A stretch of DNA of 64,000 bases from assembly GCF_003097135.1 (NCBI RefSeq), contig NZ_QEQL01000003.1, positions 1-64,000 of the forward strand. Reading direction: 5' to 3'. A program made the translations under genes and the position numbers. Source of the stretch: Pseudomonas sp. URIL14HWK12:I12. GTDB lineage: Bacteria > Pseudomonadota > Gammaproteobacteria > Pseudomonadales > Pseudomonadaceae. The notes under the pieces were generated by a model. It was given only the letters and a program-made list of their open reading frames with translations, had not been told where the DNA came from and did no database searches. Every line of letters begins with the position of its first letter. Positions within the stretch are counted from its first letter, which is position 1. This document shows, piece by piece, positions 54,986 to 64,000 of the stretch.

Positions 54986-55765
54986 TTAGATGGTCAGCGT
55001 CCAGTCATAGTCGACAATGAACGGCGCGTGCTGGCTGAAGCGCGGTTGGCGCGGCAGCCGGGCATTGCGCACGAAGCGACGCAGGCCAGGGGTGAGCAAC
55101 TGGTAGTCGAAGCGCCAGCCCAGATTAAGCATCTCGGCTTGCTCGCTGTCGGGCCACCAACTGTATTGATCACCCTCGCGGCTGACTTCGCGCAGCGCGT
55201 CCACATACCCCATGGTGCCGACGATCTCGTCCATCCAGGCGCGCTCCGGCGCCAGGAAGCCTGGCGACTGCTGGCTGTCGCGCCAGTTCTTCACGTCGAG
55301 TTTCTGCTGCGCCACGTAGAGCGAGCCGCAATAGATATATTCGCGGCGCTTGCGGCGTTGTTTGTCCATGTAGCGCGCGAAGTCGTCCATCAACTTGAAT
55401 TTTTGATTCAGGTCTTCATCGCCGCCCCGCCCGGAAGGAAAGAGCAAGGTCGCGATGCTGACCTTGTCGAAATCGGCTTGCAGGTAACGCCCGAAGCGGT
55501 CGCAGGTTTCGAACCCAAGACCGTTGATGATCGCTTTCGGCTGCAAACGGGAATACAACGCGACACCACCCTGGGCAGGGACTTCGGCATCAGCGGCATA
55601 CAGGAAATAGCCGTCCAGTTGGTAGGCTGAATCGTCCAGTTCGAAGGCGGAAGCGCGGGTATCCTGCACGCAGATGACGTCGGCATTCTGGGCTTGCAGC
55701 CAACTGAGCAAACCGCGCTCGACCGCTGCCTGAATCCCATTAACGTTCACACTGATGATCCGCAT
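54986..55765 (-). CDS. crc: Crc, catabolite repression control protein
   Basis: 259 aa with the exonuclease III / endonuclease fold (MRIISVNVNGIQAAVERGLL, ICVQDTRA, WRFDYQLLTPGLRR) and full family length. In Pseudomonas, Crc works with Hfq to repress translation of catabolic mRNAs; it is not a nuclease. The divergent pyrE starts 81 bases away. Confidence 0.93.
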   Translation of the reverse strand: MRIISVNVNGIQAAVERGLLSWLQAQNADVICVQDTRASAFELDDSAYQLDGYFLYAADAEVPAQGGVALYSRLQPKAIINGLGFETCDRFGRYLQADFDKVSIATLLFPSGRGGDEDLNQKFKLMDDFARYMDKQRRKRREYIYCGSLYVAQQKLDVKNWRDSQQSPGFLAPERAWMDEIVGTMGYVDALREVSREGDQYSWWPDSEQAEMLNLGWRFDYQLLTPGLRRFVRNARLPRQPRFSQHAPFIVDYDWTLTI

Positions 55766-55846
55766 AAATGGCCTCGTAAATCTCGTGCGTGTATGATACC
55801 CGAGGTCAACTTAATTAGCTAAATCCGTAGTATCCGGGGCTTTTAC

Positions 55847-56488
55847 ATGCACGCCTATCAGCGCGAATTCATTCGTTTTGCCATCGAACGCGGTGTTCTG
55901 CGTTTCGGTGAGTTCACTTTGAAGTCGGGCCGCACCAGCCCCTACTTCTTCAATGCCGGCCTGTTCAATACCGGCAGCGCACTGGCGCAACTGGGCAAGT
56001 ATTACGCTGCGGCCGTGGTTGAAAGCGGCCTGGCATTCGACGTGCTGTTCGGCCCCGCCTACAAAGGCATCCCCTTGGCATCGGCCACCGCGGTCGCGCT
56101 GGCCGAGCAGCATCAGCGCGATGTGCCATGGTGCTTCAACCGCAAGGAAGCCAAGGATCACGGCGAAGGTGGCAGCCTGGTGGGCGCGGCGCTCACCGGC
56201 GACGTGCTCATCATCGACGACGTAATCACTGCAGGTACCGCCATCCGTGAAGTGATGCAGATCATCACCGCTCAGCAGGCGCGGGCTGCTGGTGTGCTCA
56301 TCGCGCTGAACCGACAGGAGCGTGGCAAGGCTGAGCTTTCGGCAATCCAGGAAGTGGAGCGTGATTTCGGTATTCCAGTGGTGAGCATCGTCTCGCTCGA
56401 CCAAGTGCTCGAATACCTGGCCGACGACGCCCAGCTCAAGCAACACCTGCCCGCCGTCGAAGCCTATCGCGCGCAGTACGGTATCTGA
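55847..56488 (+). CDS. pyrE: Orotate phosphoribosyltransferase
   Basis: 213 aa. N-terminal FALKSGR-type segment ([19 protein letters not shown]), flexible loop ([12 protein letters not shown]) and the PRPP-binding motif [13 protein letters not shown] are all present. It makes OMP from orotate and PRPP in pyrimidine synthesis. The stop codon overlaps the first base of the next gene. Confidence 0.97.
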   Translation: MHAYQREFIRFAIERGVLRFGEFTLKSGRTSPYFFNAGLFNTGSALAQLGKYYAAAVVESGLAFDVLFGPAYKGIPLASATAVALAEQHQRDVPWCFNRKEAKDHGEGGSLVGAALTGDVLIIDDVITAGTAIREVMQIITAQQARAAGVLIALNRQERGKAELSAIQEVERDFGIPVVSIVSLDQVLEYLADDAQLKQHLPAVEAYRAQYGI

Positions 56489-57084
56489 TGCGCCGCTGGC
56501 TGCTGGTGGCGGTGCTGGCTGTGCCAGGCTGGTCGCTGGCCGCGCCCGGCGACGCGCCGGGCGTGCGCCTCTACCGTTACACCGACAGCCGCGGTGTCAC
56601 GGTACTCGATACGCAGGGCGTACCTCCGGAATATGTCTCCAAAGGCTACCAGGTGCTCAATACCCAGGGCCGGGTGATCCAGACCGTCGCCCCTGCGCCC
56701 ACCGCTGCCGAGCTACAGGTTCGCCAGGCGGCGCAGGCCAAGGCTCAGGCCGACAGCGAACTGCTCGATCGCTATCCGTCCCTCGAAGATCTGGATAAAG
56801 AGAAAACCCGGCGCCTGGCTGATTTGGACAACCAGGCCAGCCTTGCCCGAAACCGCCTGCAACTGCTTCAGCAGCAGCAGGCGTCGTTGCAGAGCCAGGC
56901 AGCGGCCATCGAGCGTAGCAATCAGCCGGTGCCCGCAGCGCTGGGGGGCCAGATCGACAGCGTGCGCCGGCAACAGGCCGAAATAGGCCAGCAGTTAGCC
57001 GGGTTCGAGCAGCAAAAAATTAGCCTGGCAGCCAGCTACGAACAGCAGCGGGCCAGGTTGGAAACACTACTGACCAATCAGTGA
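56488..57084 (+). CDS. DUF4124-containing periplasmic protein with coiled coil
   Basis: 198 aa. A signal peptide (LLVAVLAVPGWSLA) leads into a DUF4124 segment (LYRYTDSRGVTVLDTQGVPP, about residues 30-60), followed by a long Gln-rich coiled coil (about 75-190; SLARNRLQLLQQQQASLQSQ). The function is unknown. It overlaps the pyrE stop by 1 base, so the two are co-transcribed. Confidence 0.88.
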   Translation: MRRWLLVAVLAVPGWSLAAPGDAPGVRLYRYTDSRGVTVLDTQGVPPEYVSKGYQVLNTQGRVIQTVAPAPTAAELQVRQAAQAKAQADSELLDRYPSLEDLDKEKTRRLADLDNQASLARNRLQLLQQQQASLQSQAAAIERSNQPVPAALGGQIDSVRRQQAEIGQQLAGFEQQKISLAASYEQQRARLETLLTNQ

Positions 57085-57097
57085 GCACCGCTCGGCT

Positions 57098-58027
<930 letters not shown>

Positions 58028-60595
58028 TCAGAACGGGATTTGAATGTCGGGCTGCACCGCCTTGAGCTGTTCACGGAAAACGGATTTGATCCGCTCGATC
58101 TCAACTTCGTCGTCGGCTTCAAAGCGCAGCACCAATACCGGGGTTGTATTCGATGCACGAACCAGGCCCCAGCCCTTGGGATAGTCGACTCGAACACCGT
58201 CAATGGTGGTCAGGTTCGCCTCGCCCCACTGGGCGTCTTTTTGCAACGCATCAATGATGGCGAATTTACCTTCTTCGGTCACATTAATGTTGATTTCCGG
58301 AGTGGAAACATCATTCGGGAAGGTATCGAACACCGCCTCGGCGGTCTCTTTCTTCTGGCTGAGAATTTCCAGCAGGCGGGCGGCAGCGTAGATACCGTCG
58401 TCAAAGCCGAACCAGCGCTCTTTGAAGAAGATATGGCCGCTCATTTCACCGGCAAGCAGGGCGCCGCTTTCGCGGATCTTCTTCTTGATCAGCGAGTGGC
58501 CGGTCTTCCACATCACCGGGCGGCCACCCCAACCGCTGATCAACGGGGTCAGGCGGCGGCTGCACTTGACGTCGAAGATCACATCCGCGCCCGGGTTGCG
58601 CGACAGCACGTCCTGCGCCAGCAGCATCAGGAAACGGTCAGGGAAAACAACGTTGCCCTTGTTGGTGATCACGCCGACGCGATCGGCATCGCCGTCGAAA
58701 GCCAGGCCCAGGTCGGCACCGGTTTCGTTGACCTTGGCGATGAGGTCTTCGAGGTTTTCCAGCTTGCCCGGGTCGGGGTGGTGGTTGGGGAAGTTGCCAT
58801 CGACTTCGCTGAACAGCGGAATCACTTCACAACCCAATGCTTCGATCAGCTGCGGGGCGATCACGCCGCCAACGCCGTTGCCGCAGTCCACTACCACCTT
58901 GAGCTTGCGCGCCAGGGCGATGTCCTTGCGGATGTAGGCCTCGTACTGCGACAGGATGTCGACCTTTTCAACGCTGCCCTGGCCGCTGGCCAGGTCATTG
59001 TCGCGAATGCGCTGATACAGCTTCTGGATCTGCTCGTTGGCCAGGGTGTCGCCCGCGATGATGATCTTGAAACCGTTGTAGTTCGAGGGGTTGTGGCTGC
59101 CGGTGAGCATCACGCCCGACTTGCCTTTGAGCACGTTGGCCGCGAAATACAGCGCGCCAGTGGGCACCAGGCCTACGTCACTGACATGGCAGCCAGCATC
59201 GGCCAGGCCCTGGATCAGTTGCGCGACCAGCTCCGGCCCCGACAGCCGGCCATCGCGCCCCACCGAAACGTGGGGCTCACCCTGGGAAATGCTTTGCGAG
59301 CCGATGGCCCGGCCGATCCAGTACGCAGTTTCGGCAGTCAGCGTATCGCCAACGATGCCGCGGATGTCATAGGCGCGGAAGATGCTGGCAGGCAGCGTGG
59401 GGGCGGCGTTTGCAATGCTGTTCATAGCGAGAGGGTGCTCCATTCGCAGGGGGTCCTGATCGTCGAGGATATCGACGTCGAGAATTTCAGAGTCCTTGAG
59501 CGACGGGGTTACCCAGCTGGGTGCCGGTGCGCCCTGGGCATCGCTGCCCGTGTCGCGAGTGCTGCCCGCTTTGGCGGCGGGGCTGGTCGGGCGGTCGCGA
59601 ACGGAGAAGCGAGCAAGGCTCGCTGCGAGCCCGTTCAGCTCTGCCAGGCGCAGACTGAACGCTTTGACGGCTTTGCCGCCGGATAGTTCTTGGATCAGCT
59701 GGGCCAATTGTCGGGCGTCTTCGCGTACCAGGCTGCGCAGCTTGCCCACGGCCAGCGACGCGCCTAACCAGAAGGCGCCGAGCGCCACCAGCGCCGCCAC
59801 TGCCATCAGCACCCAGCTCAGCCACGGCAAGGGCGCTTCGAAGGCACTGCCGGCAGTGAAACGTGCGCTCCAGTTGGCGTTGCCCAGCTCGTAATCACTG
59901 GAGGGACCCTGGGCGGTATTGCCGCGTTGCAGCAGGGTCATCGGCGCGGTATCGGCAAAGCGCTGCTGCACCTGGAACAGCCCGGCATCGGCGGCCATGG
60001 GCGGCAGGCTGCGAGCCAGGCGCTGCATGTCGAAGACCAGCACCAGGCTGCCGACCACCCGTTCGCCGCTGCGCACCGGTGCGGCGCCGTACACCAACCA
60101 GCGCTGGCCCACCTGGCGCGCCTCCAGCGGCTGCGGGCCGCTCTCGGCACGGCGCATCAGGTCGAGGGTGGCATAGGTGATCGGCGCGGCGCGGGTGTCG
60201 TCGGGCACGCCCTGGCCGCTGGGGGTGAGCACAGCGTCGATCACGCCGTCGCGAAAGCGCAAGGCCGTCTCGGCATTGCGCAACCGCGCGGTGTCACCGC
60301 TCTGCAGCACCGCTGCCAGCGCTGGGTCAGTTGCAGCCGCCTGGGTGTCGGCACTCAACTGGGCCAAGGCCTGGCGCACGCTGCTGGCCTGGGCGTTACC
60401 AAAGCTTTGTGCCAGTTGCCAACGCCAGGCTTGCTGTGAGGGGCCGGGCAGGCCGACCCAGATGAGCACGGCAGCGATCAGCACGCCAAGCACAGCGATG
60501 ATCATGGCGGGGCGCATCAGAGACGCCAGGTTGTCGGCGGGCTCGACACCGGCCGAAGGGGCTTGCTGTACGGCTTTACGTGCGATGCCTTTCAC
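58028..60595 (-). CDS. algC: AlgC, phosphomannomutase/phosphoglucomutase with membrane-anchored N-terminal extension
   Basis: 855 aa. Residues about 391-855 are the full mutase of ~465 aa: PASIFRAYDIRGIVGDTL, phosphoserine loop TGSHNPSNYNG near 497-503, metal loop DGDADRVG and sugar loop GEMSGHIFF. Before it lies an extension with TM helices near 42-62 and 255-275 flanking a periplasmic sensor-like region. The start is a GTG at 60595, with GGAGA 7 bases upstream; the frame continues to 60637 but overlaps dut. AlgC feeds alginate, LPS and rhamnolipid precursors. The extension, known in other pseudomonads, suggests membrane tethering. Confidence 0.92.
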   Translation of the reverse strand: MKGIARKAVQQAPSAGVEPADNLASLMRPAMIIAVLGVLIAAVLIWVGLPGPSQQAWRWQLAQSFGNAQASSVRQALAQLSADTQAAATDPALAAVLQSGDTARLRNAETALRFRDGVIDAVLTPSGQGVPDDTRAAPITYATLDLMRRAESGPQPLEARQVGQRWLVYGAAPVRSGERVVGSLVLVFDMQRLARSLPPMAADAGLFQVQQRFADTAPMTLLQRGNTAQGPSSDYELGNANWSARFTAGSAFEAPLPWLSWVLMAVAALVALGAFWLGASLAVGKLRSLVREDARQLAQLIQELSGGKAVKAFSLRLAELNGLAASLARFSVRDRPTSPAAKAGSTRDTGSDAQGAPAPSWVTPSLKDSEILDVDILDDQDPLRMEHPLAMNSIANAAPTLPASIFRAYDIRGIVGDTLTAETAYWIGRAIGSQSISQGEPHVSVGRDGRLSGPELVAQLIQGLADAGCHVSDVGLVPTGALYFAANVLKGKSGVMLTGSHNPSNYNGFKIIIAGDTLANEQIQKLYQRIRDNDLASGQGSVEKVDILSQYEAYIRKDIALARKLKVVVDCGNGVGGVIAPQLIEALGCEVIPLFSEVDGNFPNHHPDPGKLENLEDLIAKVNETGADLGLAFDGDADRVGVITNKGNVVFPDRFLMLLAQDVLSRNPGADVIFDVKCSRRLTPLISGWGGRPVMWKTGHSLIKKKIRESGALLAGEMSGHIFFKERWFGFDDGIYAAARLLEILSQKKETAEAVFDTFPNDVSTPEININVTEEGKFAIIDALQKDAQWGEANLTTIDGVRVDYPKGWGLVRASNTTPVLVLRFEADDEVEIERIKSVFREQLKAVQPDIQIPF

Positions 60596-60633
60596 TGAGC
60601 GTCTCCGCGAGAATCTTCCTGAAAAAACGCGCC

Positions 60634-61089
60634 TCAATGGGTCCCGGTATGGCCGAACCCGCCGCTGCCGCGCTGGCTTTCGTCGAATGTTTCCACCAGC
60701 TCAAAGCGCGCTTGCACCACCGGGACCAGCACCAGCTGTGCGATACGCTCGCCCACCGGAATGGTGAAAGCGCTCTGGCCACGGTTCCAGCACGACACCA
60801 TCAGCTCGCCTTGGTAGTCGGAATCGATCAAACCCACCAGGTTGCCCAGCACGATGCCGTGCTTGTGGCCCAGGCCTGAGCGCGGCAATACCAGCGCGGC
60901 AAGATTCGGGTCGGCAATGTAGATGGAAAGGCCCGTGGGGATCAGCAAGGTCTGACCCGGCTCAAGGGTGGCGCTTTGCGCAAGCATAGCGCGCAGGTCG
61001 AGGCCGGCGGAGCCTTGCGTGGCATAGGCAGGCAGCGGGAATTCGCTGCCCAGGCGGGGGTCGAGGATCTTGGCTTGCAGTGCGTGCAT
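60634..61089 (-). CDS. dut: Deoxyuridine 5'-triphosphate nucleotidohydrolase
   Basis: 151 aa, trimeric dUTPase. Motifs in order: [37 protein letters not shown] and the C-terminal GSGGFGHTG. It removes dUTP and makes dUMP. It sits 4 bases after coaBC on the same strand, the common dfp-dut order. Confidence 0.97.
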   Translation of the reverse strand: MHALQAKILDPRLGSEFPLPAYATQGSAGLDLRAMLAQSATLEPGQTLLIPTGLSIYIADPNLAALVLPRSGLGHKHGIVLGNLVGLIDSDYQGELMVSCWNRGQSAFTIPVGERIAQLVLVPVVQARFELVETFDESQRGSGGFGHTGTH

Positions 61090-61093
61090 GGTC

Positions 61094-62305
61094 TTAGGAG
61101 GCCTGGGAGGTTCGTTCGGCGATCAGCGCGACCAGCTGGCGGGCGATCTTGCCCTTGCTGGTCTGCGCCAACATCTGGATGTGGAGCGCGCGGTCAATGA
61201 CGCTGCAGGCGTTTTCCTCGCTATTGAAACCGATGCTCGGGTTGGCGACGTCGTTGGCGACGATCAAGTCGAGGTTCTTGTCCTTGAGCTTGCGCGCCGC
61301 GTAGTCGAGCAGGTGTTCGGTTTCGGCGGCGAAGCCGACGCTGAAGGGGCGGTCCGGGCGGCCGGCAACGGTGGCCAGGATGTCCGGGTTACGCACCATC
61401 TGCAGGAGCATGCCGTCACCGGTGGTGGGGTCTTTCTTGAGCTTGTGCGGCGCTACCACTTCGGGGCGGTAGTCGGCCACAGCGGCCGAGGCGATGAAGA
61501 TGTCACATGGCATTGCCGCCTCACAGGCCGCGAGCATGTCACGGGCGCTGACCACATCGACCCGCTGTGCGCGGTCAGGTGTGGGCAGGTGGACTGGGCC
61601 GGTAACCAGCGTCACCCGGGCACCCGCTTCGACGGCCGCCTCGGCCAATGCGAAGCCCATCTTGCCTGAGCTGTGGTTGGTGATGTAACGCACCGGGTCG
61701 ATGTTTTCCTGGGTGGGGCCCGCAGTGATCAGTACGTGCTTGCCGGTGAGCGCCAGGTGCTGGAAGCACTCGGCAGCGCACAGCGCCAGTTCGGTGGGCT
61801 CAAGCATACGGCCCAGGCCTACGTCGCCGCAGGCCTGGCTGCCGGCCGCCGGGCCGAAGAGCTTCATGCCGCGCCCAACGAGGCGCTCGAGGTTTTCCTG
61901 GGTGGCCGGGTCGCGCCACATGGCCTGGTTCATGGCCGGCGCCAACGCGACGGTTGCATCGGTGGCCAGCACCAGGGTGGTGAGAAGGTCATTGGCCAGG
62001 CCTTGGGCCAGGCGCGCGATCAGGTCAGCGGTTGCCGGGGCGATGAGCACCAGGTCTGCCCAGCGGGCGAGCTCGATATGGCCCATGGCGGCTTCGGCCG
62101 CCGGGTCGAGCAGGTCCATGTGCACAGGATGGCCCGACAGCGCTTGCAGGGTCAGGGGCGTGATGAATTCACTGCCGCCGCGGGTCATTACCACGCGCAC
62201 TTCGGCGCCGTGCTCCAGAAGGCGCCGTACCAGCTCTGCGCTTTTGTAGGCGGCGATGCCGCCGCCAACGCCAAGTACGATGCGTTTTCGATACAGCCGC
62301 TGCAT
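61094..62305 (-). CDS. coaBC: CoaBC, bifunctional phosphopantothenoylcysteine decarboxylase/synthetase
   Basis: 403 aa. The CoaC half (about 1-190) shows [20 protein letters not shown], the catalytic His region ([20 protein letters not shown]) and [17 protein letters not shown]. The CoaB half (about 190-403) shows [20 protein letters not shown] and the CTP-binding HKLKKD region. It carries out two steps of coenzyme A synthesis. The ATG at 62305 matches the family start; the open frame extends far upstream but is not conserved. Confidence 0.96.
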   Translation of the reverse strand: MQRLYRKRIVLGVGGGIAAYKSAELVRRLLEHGAEVRVVMTRGGSEFITPLTLQALSGHPVHMDLLDPAAEAAMGHIELARWADLVLIAPATADLIARLAQGLANDLLTTLVLATDATVALAPAMNQAMWRDPATQENLERLVGRGMKLFGPAAGSQACGDVGLGRMLEPTELALCAAECFQHLALTGKHVLITAGPTQENIDPVRYITNHSSGKMGFALAEAAVEAGARVTLVTGPVHLPTPDRAQRVDVVSARDMLAACEAAMPCDIFIASAAVADYRPEVVAPHKLKKDPTTGDGMLLQMVRNPDILATVAGRPDRPFSVGFAAETEHLLDYAARKLKDKNLDLIVANDVANPSIGFNSEENACSVIDRALHIQMLAQTSKGKIARQLVALIAERTSQAS

Positions 62306-62424
62306 AAGCCTGCCTTGGTTTCGGAGGAGAGGCACGCAGCGCCGGGCGCCGCGTAGAAACCGGGCTAAGATACCACAGCGCCGTTGACGGAACAGCGGCC
62401 AGCCCAGTGAGCAAGGAGCGACCC

Positions 62425-63099
62425 ATGAGCATACGTGATTGGCCTGCGCAGGAGCGGCCAAGGGAGAAACTGCTGGCCTATGGCGCGGCCAGCCTTTCAG
62501 ACGCCGAGCTGCTGGCGATCTTTCTGCGCACTGGGGTGCGGGGGCACAGTGCAGTCGATCTGGCGCGCCTGGTATTGCAGCATTTCGGAGGGCTGCGAGG
62601 CCTGCTCGAAGCCGATAGCGCGAGTTTCTGCGCCATCCCAGGCTTGGGCAATGCCAAGTACACACTGCTTCAGGCAGTGCTTGAAATGGCCCGCCGGCAC
62701 TTGGCGACCACGCTGTCGCGCGGCGGTGCGCTGGAGAGCCCTGGCGCAGTGCGCGACTACCTGAAAGCGACGCTGCGCCATGAACCCCACGAAGTCTTCG
62801 CCTGCCTGTTTCTCGATGCGCGCCACCGCGTGCTGGCCTATGAGGCCCTGTTCCACGGCTCGATAGACAGTGCCAGCGTCTACCCGCGCCAGGTGGTCAA
62901 GCGGGCGCTGGCGCATAACGCGGCCGCCTTGATCCTGTGCCATAACCACCCGTCAGGGGTGGCCGAACCCAGCAAGGCCGACGTCGCCCTCACACACCGC
63001 ATTCGCGATGCGCTGGGGCTGGTCGACGTGCGGGTGCTCGACCATTTCATCGTCGGCGATGGCGAGCCGCTGTCGATGCTCGCCAAGGGGCTGATGTAG
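62425..63099 (+). CDS. radC: RadC-family JAB-domain protein
   Basis: 224 aa. An N-terminal helix-hairpin-helix (about 10-80; [20 protein letters not shown]) precedes the JAMM/MPN domain with the metal motif HNHPSG and downstream SKAD. The DNA-repair role attributed to RadC is doubtful; the family function is unresolved. AAGGAG lies 8-12 bases before the ATG at 62425, which is preferred to an ATG at 62407. It diverges from coaBC. Confidence 0.94.
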   Translation: MSIRDWPAQERPREKLLAYGAASLSDAELLAIFLRTGVRGHSAVDLARLVLQHFGGLRGLLEADSASFCAIPGLGNAKYTLLQAVLEMARRHLATTLSRGGALESPGAVRDYLKATLRHEPHEVFACLFLDARHRVLAYEALFHGSIDSASVYPRQVVKRALAHNAAALILCHNHPSGVAEPSKADVALTHRIRDALGLVDVRVLDHFIVGDGEPLSMLAKGLM

Positions 63100-63102
63100 C
63101 CA

Positions 63103-64000
63103 TCAGTCGGCGCGCACGGGCGCGAAGTCTTGCCGGCCGAAGGGGCTGGGCACGTAGCCTTCGACGCCCGACCGCTCAAGCACCGTGACGGTCGGGTGAG
63201 CCAGCGGCACCCACAGGGCCTGGTCGGCGATCAGTGCCTGGGCCTTCTGGTACAGCGCCGAGCGCTTGGCTTGATCAGTGGTCGCCTTGCCCTGGCTGAT
63301 GAGCTTGTCCAGCTCCGGGCTGCAGTAACGGGCAAAGTTGGTACCCGACTGCACCGCCGCGCAACTGAACTGGGGGCTGAGGAAGTTATCAGGGTCGCCA
63401 TTGTCACCCGACCAGCCCATGAACAGCAGGTCGTGTTCTCCGGCCTTGCCGCGGCGGATCAGCTCGCCCCATTCCAGTACGCGGATCTCGGCCTTGATGC
63501 CCACCTTGGCCAGATCCGCCTGCAGCATCTGCGCGCCCAGGGCCGGGTTAGGGTTGAGCAGGCTGCCCGTCGGGCGGGTCCAGATCGTGGTGCTGAAGCC
63601 ATCCTTGAGGCCGGCCTTGGCGAGCAGCGCGCGAGCTTTGTCGGGCGCGTAGGCGTAGTGCGTGGCGCTCTTGTCGTAGCTCCAGGTGGTAGGCGGGTAG
63701 ATCCCGTCCGCTTTGTCGGCGGTGCCTTCGAACACCGCCTTGAGGTAGCTGGTCTTATCGAAGGCCAGATTGATAGCTTGGCGCACCTCTGGCTTGTCCA
63801 GGGGGGGGTGTTGGGTATTGAGCGCCACGAAAGCGGTCATGAAGGCCGGCGTCTTCACCGTTTTGAGGTTGCTGTCCTGGGCAGCGACGGCGATGTCCTG
63901 GGGCTTGGGCGACAATGCGATCTGGCATTCACCCGCCTTGAGCCGTTGCAGGCGCACGGTTGGGTCCGTGGTGATGGCAAAGATCAGCGGGTCTGAGGCA
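63103..64000 (-). CDS. Peptide ABC transporter substrate-binding protein, C-terminal part (cut by window end)
   Basis: About 298 residues of the C-terminal portion of an SBP family 5 protein (DppA/OppA type); the frame runs off the window at 64000, so the N-terminus and signal peptide are missing. Characteristic segments are TTDPTVRLQRLKAGECQIAL, MTAFVALNTQHPPLDKPEVR, RQAINLAFDK and LFMGWSGDNGDPDNFLSPQF. It probably binds dipeptides or similar in the periplasm. No transporter subunits are visible here. Confidence 0.9.
   Translation of the reverse strand, partial: ASDPLIFAITTDPTVRLQRLKAGECQIALSPKPQDIAVAAQDSNLKTVKTPAFMTAFVALNTQHPPLDKPEVRQAINLAFDKTSYLKAVFEGTADKADGIYPPTTWSYDKSATHYAYAPDKARALLAKAGLKDGFSTTIWTRPTGSLLNPNPALGAQMLQADLAKVGIKAEIRVLEWGELIRRGKAGEHDLLFMGWSGDNGDPDNFLSPQFSCAAVQSGTNFARYCSPELDKLISQGKATTDQAKRSALYQKAQALIADQALWVPLAHPTVTVLERSGVEGYVPSPFGRQDFAPVRAD

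Noticed and set aside
60596-60637. Upstream extension of algC to 60637
   Set aside because: It would overlap dut and lacks a ribosome site, whereas the GTG at 60595 has GGAGA at proper spacing.

Overview
This window is chromosomal DNA of a Pseudomonas, most likely of the P. putida group. The evidence is the high-GC coding style, the 3' end of a Pseudomonas-type 5S rRNA, a LapA-type giant adhesin system, and a housekeeping block (recG-oxyR, tonB-exbD-exbB, spoT-rpoZ-gmk-yicC, rph, crc, pyrE, argB, algC, dut, coaBC, radC) in the gene order expected of fluorescent pseudomonads. No prophage, insertion sequence, CRISPR array or tRNA was seen.

Layout. Positions 1-99 hold the end of an rRNA operon and a bidirectional terminator. 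Positions 116-4095 hold an iron cell-surface signalling cassette: an ECF sigma factor, a FecR anti-sigma factor and a TonB-dependent receptor with an STN domain, under a clear Fur box. A GntR/FCD regulator follows. From 5.1 to 34.4 kb is the Lap biofilm system: lapG (periplasmic protease), lapD (inside-out c-di-GMP receptor), lapE-lapB-lapC (type I secretion) and a divergent 12.4-kb lapA (4124 aa adhesin). About 9 kb between lapD and lapC holds two unrelated modules: a five-gene MarR/FUSC/DUF1656/HlyD/OprM-type efflux operon with an operator palindrome, and an AhpD / SDR / LysR / peroxiredoxin redox cluster.

From 34.5 to 42.4 kb there is a small unknown protein, a pair of overlapping GTPase genes (one with two membrane segments, one with a helical glycine-rich C-terminus), a compact cytochrome bd operon (cydP-cydA-cydB-cydX-ybgE) preceded by an ANR/FNR-like box, and a fused tRNA-deacylase-like/HDOD protein. 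From 42.5 kb to the end is the housekeeping block, closing with a truncated peptide ABC-transporter binding protein.

How the genes work together. The Lap genes form a complete attachment circuit. LapE-B-C exports LapA. The N-terminal retention module with its TAAG cleavage motif parks LapA in the outer membrane. LapG cuts there unless c-di-GMP-bound LapD sequesters it. Two FleQ-box-like sequences in the lapE/lapA intergenic region suggest that transcription also responds to c-di-GMP. TonB-ExbB-ExbD near 46 kb can energise the siderophore receptor near 1 kb. OxyR and the redox cluster point to peroxide defence.

The most unusual parts are the architecture of this LapA (several PA14-like modules, a von Willebrand A domain and near-identical internal repeats), the efflux and redox modules lying inside the Lap locus, and the paired membrane-associated GTPases. 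No wholly new system is proved by the sequence alone. All functions are homology-level readings from visible motifs and family knowledge; no searches were run.
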